From assembly GCA_949317995.1 (NCBI GenBank), contig OX439037.1, forward strand, positions 73,905,762 through 73,969,761: a stretch of 64,000 bases of DNA, in the 5' to 3' direction. The notes beneath the pieces were generated by a model that was given only the letters and a program-made list of their open reading frames with translations, was not told where the DNA came from and did no database searches. This document shows, piece after piece, positions 59,640 to 64,000 of the stretch. A program made the position numbers and the translations under genes. The DNA comes from Acholoe squamosa. Its lineage: Eukaryota > Annelida > Polychaeta > Phyllodocida > Polynoidae. The number at the start of each line of letters is the position of its first letter. Position 1 is the stretch's first letter.

Positions 59640-62235
59640 ATAAATATGGGTGTACATACATCATCCTCCCTCTATTCACTGCACTGTCTGGTCAGATACT
59701 AAGGTATCTGATTTTCTTATGCATTGTACATCTTTGCCACCCAATAAACTACTTTAAAAGGTTATACCAGCCCTCCAGATTATAAATTGGCTAGACATAG
59801 AAGCAACATAAACCATCGTTATGGTGAATGGCTTCAGCATATAACTTGGAGAAAACAAAATATAATGTTATACATTGTTCTTTGAAGGAATATAACTTAG
59901 TCCAAAAGAGTAGGGAGAAGCTTTCTATCACAGGGGGGCATTTCTCAATAATGATAAGTTCCATCGCGGGAAATAATTTCTCAATTCACTACAATTGCAC
60001 ACATTCCTAGGACTTGAAACCCCAATGTTATTCCTATGGATATTTTGGTGCAATTTTAAAGGTGCAGTTGTAGGTACAACTTTAAAGGTGCTGTCGTAGT
60101 GTGTATTCCACCCTCTTTTCATGTTGACTTTGTTTGCTAGTCTTTTACATGAATAATTATAAACAGATTCCGACTTAATCAGTGTCACACCTGTTATCAA
60201 TATTGTCTAGTACATTATGTGACTTCAAAATTGGGCCAGATGCACCAAGTAGTGCATTGTTTAGCCTTAGGGGCTGTTGCAACCATGCTCATAATTATGA
60301 TACTAAGATGTTTGGCGACCCTAGCACAAGCAGTTTCAAAGGCACCTTTGAGGGGCATTTATTTGCAGATAAGCAGTGCTTTGCAGTCAATAGTGTGATG
60401 CATTTGACCAATGGTGATGTCATTTAATACAACTTTACAATAGCAGATTTTTTATCCATTACAAATCCTACCAAATGAAATCATAATGAAAATAGGGTGG
60501 CCTTTTCTTTTAAGAAATAACCTCCTGGGAAATGCTTTCCAGATCTACAAAGGCATAGCTGAAAAATATAACCAACTTCTATGATTTAAAGAGTCACACA
60601 AAAAAGAAATGATTACATGCAACCACTGGTCAAGACATTGAAGGAATGAACTACATCAATCATTATGTATTTACCCTGCTTTAACCCCTCTCCTTTATCT
60701 AACTACCTTTGATTTACTATCTACGGCCCACCATCATTTATACACTCTTTGACCTTCCTGCACAAGCCCAGAGAATCAGGGAATATGGAGGGGCTAATTT
60801 CCTATCCTCATGTCATTGGCTACTTTACCACAGCTCCCCCTTTATTCAGTAATGAGAACTAGCTCACAGGGGCAAAAGCACTCTTGCCCAAGGTCGAAAT
60901 GAAAAGGGTCCAGCATCCTTCATCAGAACCACTGAGAAAGTCACACACACGCCAATCTGTTTCCTTCAGCCTCCTGCTCACTCTCCCACTTCCGGTGTCA
61001 GAGCCTCATGTGACGTAATTTTCTCATTGCCATGGTGTGATCTCGTGTGCCATACTTTACGGTGTTGCCACTAGGGCTGGGACGTTATTTATCAATAGGA
61101 GGGTTAATGAATCTTGGGCGAGCCTAGCAATTTTCCAGGACCCTCATCGTTGACATTTTCTTTCCAACCACCACCTTTGGAGAACAGAAAGGTGCAGGCT
61201 TTTGCACTGAAATCTGGTGATATTTGCCCCTCCACTATTCCCCCACCCCTTCATAAAAATGAACCCTCCCTTATTCAGAGGGCAGAAGTCAGGGTAAGAC
61301 TAATCAGTGCAGTCACTTATTGGCTAAGGCTCTTGCAGTAATGAACACGATAATTTCTTAGACACTATACAAGTCAGTCTTGGGTTAGAATATGGTGTGC
61401 TGTCAATAGACATGCATATTTGCTCCTGAGGGTTGATAAGTAATGTTAAAAGAAGATTTGTTCATTGAAATGATCAGATTGACGTCATTTCATGTTGAGA
61501 ATAAAACCTTTAATGGAAATCATTTACAGTTTTACGGTAAAGTCAATGGAGCATGTTGTGAATTGCATCAAAATGATCAAGAGTATTTTTTCACAACCCT
61601 CACAACAATTATTTTCAAACAAAATCTATAACTCATAATTCTTTATCATATTACTGGTCAACCTGGGCTGATAGTTTAACCAATACAGGAAATTAGGAAG
61701 GCATAAGTGCTGAAAATGAAATCTTTCAACAGGGATTAAACAGTAGTAAAACTTGATTAACCAGCATGTTTTCCTTATTCTTAAGTTCATGAATCATTTT
61801 GATGGGATAAACATACAGTACCATCAACAAATCATTGTAGATTTCAACAGGCCCCATCAGCTCATTGATTCCATGAACATCTTTTCTGTCACGATGGTCA
61901 CATGACCCCACTTGTATCACTGATAAATAATGTATTGCATTAGACTATCTATGCACCCTAGTGCCCTTGTGTATAGTGCCTCCTAGACTCCTAAAGGGGG
62001 CAGCACTAATATCCACAGAATTAGCCCTATAATGGTACAGAGAATCCCTGGTCGTCACCACCTGGGTCCCATTCTCCTAAACTAGTTTCTCTCACACTCC
62101 CCCTAACTGGCCTGCAATCCAGGCTAAGAGAAAGTCAAGATTTCTAGGTAGAAGGCAGGAGCTGTTTAAACATCAAAACCTAGGTTGCTTAAGTCTCAGA
62201 ATATCACCTAGATGATATTTAGTTTTACTTATACA
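59640..62235 (+). repeat. Duplicated unit, copy 2, right part
   Basis: Matches 47.18-49.81 kb in order over about 2.6 kb, including the ETS/CRE/YY1-like cluster (about 60987-61042) and the segment with CACCACCTGGGTCCCAT. Small frames here are not conserved with copy 1. Confidence 0.85.
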
Positions 62236-62329
62236 AAAAATTCAAGTGCAATACAACGTCATACTGGTGAATATAACACACATGTGTATATATATGTTGT
62301 ATGTTGGGCCTCCCCAGCCCCAGGCCATC

Positions 62330-62566
62330 TTTAAAAGGGGTCTATGTCTTGCTTTTCTATCCTCTCTGAGTGTGGGTGGTGTCCATATGCGCGGGCACTG
62401 GCACATATTCGTTCCTTGAATCTCCTCTTTCCTGTCCCCTCTTTCTTACATGTGTCTGGTGTCCATATGCACAGGCACAGGCACATGTATTCCTTTGTGA
62501 CGTGATGTCTAATATACTTTTTCCGCCATGAATATGACCTTAGCTGTCAGCTTGGCATTAAACAAC
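62330..62566 (+). mobile_element. SINE-like units, split from their tail by a solo LTR
   Basis: AAAAGGGGTCTATGTC, GTCCATATGCGCGGGCACTG, GTCCATATGCACAGGCACAG, TGATGTCTAATAT and CGCCATGAATATGACC match the units at 41.44-41.85 kb. The tail CATTACTCACTCACTCAC resumes at 63039, after the LTR. Confidence 0.65.
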
Positions 62567-63034
62567 TGTGGTGGTCCCGCGTAGTCTTCGAGGTACCTTC
62601 GTGGTCCTCGTGGCCGACGTCGAGAACACCTGTATTACCCGACGCCTGGGGGCGCTGGAGTCCAGCGCCACGTCACCACATGGTCACGCGGCCCTCGACT
62701 CTGGTGTATATAAGGCCGTTGTACGGCCTTCCTTAGGGTCAGTCCAGCCGCGACTGACCATTGTGAGCGCTGGTTGGCGGCTGCCCGGCTACCATATTGT
62801 AATTCTTCTCTGTGCTGTTGCACAGAGAAGGTAAATGTGGAATATTAACTGCAGACACTAGAAGGCCTAGTGTCGAACATGCCATAGAGTTCAAACTCTA
62901 CCACCTGTAACTGTTATCGAGAACGGCTGATGCCTATGTGTTATTAGACAATAAAGTTTTAACTGGAACCTGAATAGTTGTTCTTCGTTGTTTATCGAAA
63001 GATTCGATTAAACTTCGAGGGGTAGAACACTACA
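62567..63034 (+). repeat. Solo LTR of a second LTR retrotransposon
   Basis: This 468-bp segment begins TGTGGTGGTCCCGCG and ends GAACACTACA, with CAAC duplicated on both sides (62563-62566 and 63035-63038). TATATAAGG at 62707-62715 and AATAAA at 62950-62955 are placed as in a U3-R-U5. The related SINE at 41.8 kb shows the uninterrupted site. It is unlike the LTR at 6053-6470 and much richer in CpG than its surroundings. The internal part of the element is gone, as after recombination between the two LTRs. Family (gypsy or BEL) not determined. Confidence 0.85.
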
Positions 63035-63179
63035 CAACCATTACTCACTCACTCACTATGTTGTATGTGTATTTGGTACATACTGGTCTATCATAATCCC
63101 CTGTGTGGGTTCGTAGGTGCTTCCCTCCAGGAGGGTGTTACTCCTATGGGAGAATGAAGTACTTAAGCGCTGATTCCAT

Positions 63180-63545
63180 ATCCGCCAAATGGGGTTCCCA
63201 TAAGGAATATCTGTGCCCTTCCGTATACAGATTACGGGTTACTTCAGTACAAATGGGCTTCCTGACAGATCCCGCTTACGGGAGCAGGTGGAACAGTCTT
63301 TTTGTCCTTTTTTCCGTACACTGCCTACGGATCCGGTCTACTTTTCCCGTAAATCAGAATATTTAATTTATTGGATTTTCTTCTGTACGGATTACTTGGC
63401 AGAAAACGTATGGGACCGTAGAAACCACACATAGGCCATCTGGTGTCTCTTTCTGAAACCTTTAGTTCATGCATCTATGGGTAGGCGGCGGACGTCACTA
63501 CGGGTCATGTGACCTACACTTTGTCCGTACAAAACAACAACCAAA
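63180..63545 (+). promoter_or_regulatory. CCGTA/TACGG word array, likely transposon subterminal region
   Basis: CCGTA or its reverse TACGG occurs about nine times between 63220 and 63530 (for example CCGTATAC, TTACGGG twice, CCTACGG, CCCGTAAAT, TGTACGG, ACCGTAG, TCCGTAC). By chance fewer than one is expected. Such arrays are typical of transposase binding sites near element ends. No inverted end could be located; the partner end is beyond the window. Confidence 0.55.
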
Positions 63546-64000
63546 ATGGTGACTCGTGCCACTCGCTCGACCAAATCTACATCAAAAGAAGGCAAAGGTG
63601 GACCTCTGAAGTGGCGTAGGATCAAATGCAGTGTGGCAGAAGAACCTGTAGACAAGCAGGACGATGAGGTACAGTCTGAAGAAAGTCAATCTCTGTTAGC
63701 GCGTTAAAAAAAACGTGTCGAAAAGCCAGTCACCGACGACGACGCTTCTCCTCCCGCGAAGAGGCCCCGTATACCAAGGGTTGGTACTTTGGGAATCCGC
63801 CAGGTTAATTCTGGGAGCAGTAAAAATGAAAACACCCATGCCTTCCCTGCTGAAGAGGACAGTGATAGGCCTGGGGAAAGCCAGGGACTGAGGGGTCACA
63901 TAAAAAACATATTGGTTGAGTCCTACGCAGAGGAAAAGGCTCTCATGGAGGAGTTTGAAAAAGGGCAGAAAAATTTAGTGAAGACGGGTAGCCGTGCACG
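63546..64000 (+). CDS. Unknown basic-protein frame, 5' part, cut by window edge
   Basis: From the ATG at 63546 the frame encodes a Lys/Arg/Ser/Thr-rich N-terminus (MVTRATRSTKSTS), an acidic stretch rich in Glu, Asp and Gln, a basic PPAKRPR nuclear-localisation-like string, and a Glu/Lys-rich helical stretch up to the edge. The frame is interrupted once within the visible part, so this copy may be inactive. I recognise no domain. The upstream CCGTA array suggests it is the first gene of a mobile element; a host gene cannot be excluded. Confidence 0.4.

Overview
This window reads as a gene-poor, repeat-rich stretch of an animal nuclear genome. The evidence is a Ty3/gypsy LTR element, a solo LTR of another family, a decayed LINE, tRNA-derived SINE heads, a SINE tail ending in CACTCACTCAC, and MITE-like elements of the hAT, Harbinger and Tc1/mariner kinds. 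That mix, with a moderately AT-rich background, fits a marine invertebrate (deuterostome or lophotrochozoan). I cannot name the species. I found no convincing host protein gene. The best non-retroelement coding piece is a THAP-domain exon at 12.83-13.03 kb, inside a repeat-bounded element.

Layout. 1-6470: a minus-strand Ty3/gypsy element running off the left edge; its 5' LTR and primer site lie at 6031-6470. 6.47-34.9 kb: blocks of diverged sequence (here called beta, gamma, delta, alpha) recur in the same order and orientation, as if a unit had been duplicated head to tail three or four times and then filled with transposons. The fillers include a Harbinger-like MITE, a 4.5 kb element with CCCAGTAAACACAC ends, elements rich in short palindromic words, a 1.0 kb inverted-repeat element and a young hAT-like hairpin. 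32.2-32.9 kb holds another long hairpin and a cluster of tRNA-like sequences. 37.66-37.96 kb is microsatellite.

38.0-62.2 kb: a second, independent duplication. A unit at 38.0-38.4 plus 46.9-49.8 kb recurs at 59.0-62.2 kb. Only the first copy is split by 8.5 kb of sequence, which folds back on itself and is flanked by a 6-bp direct repeat. I read this insert as a large foldback element. Each arm carries three tandem ~172-bp repeats, with palindromes like the RFX X-box. Between the two copies lie two hairpin elements with shared flanks but different stems (52.6-53.1 kb) and a LINE fragment (57.5-58.3 kb).

62.3-64.0 kb: SINE-like sequence split by a solo LTR, then a segment dense in CCGTA/TACGG words leading into an unknown basic-protein frame cut by the right edge.

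All boundaries were found by eye. Percent identities were not computed, and the long-range repeat claims need a self-alignment.
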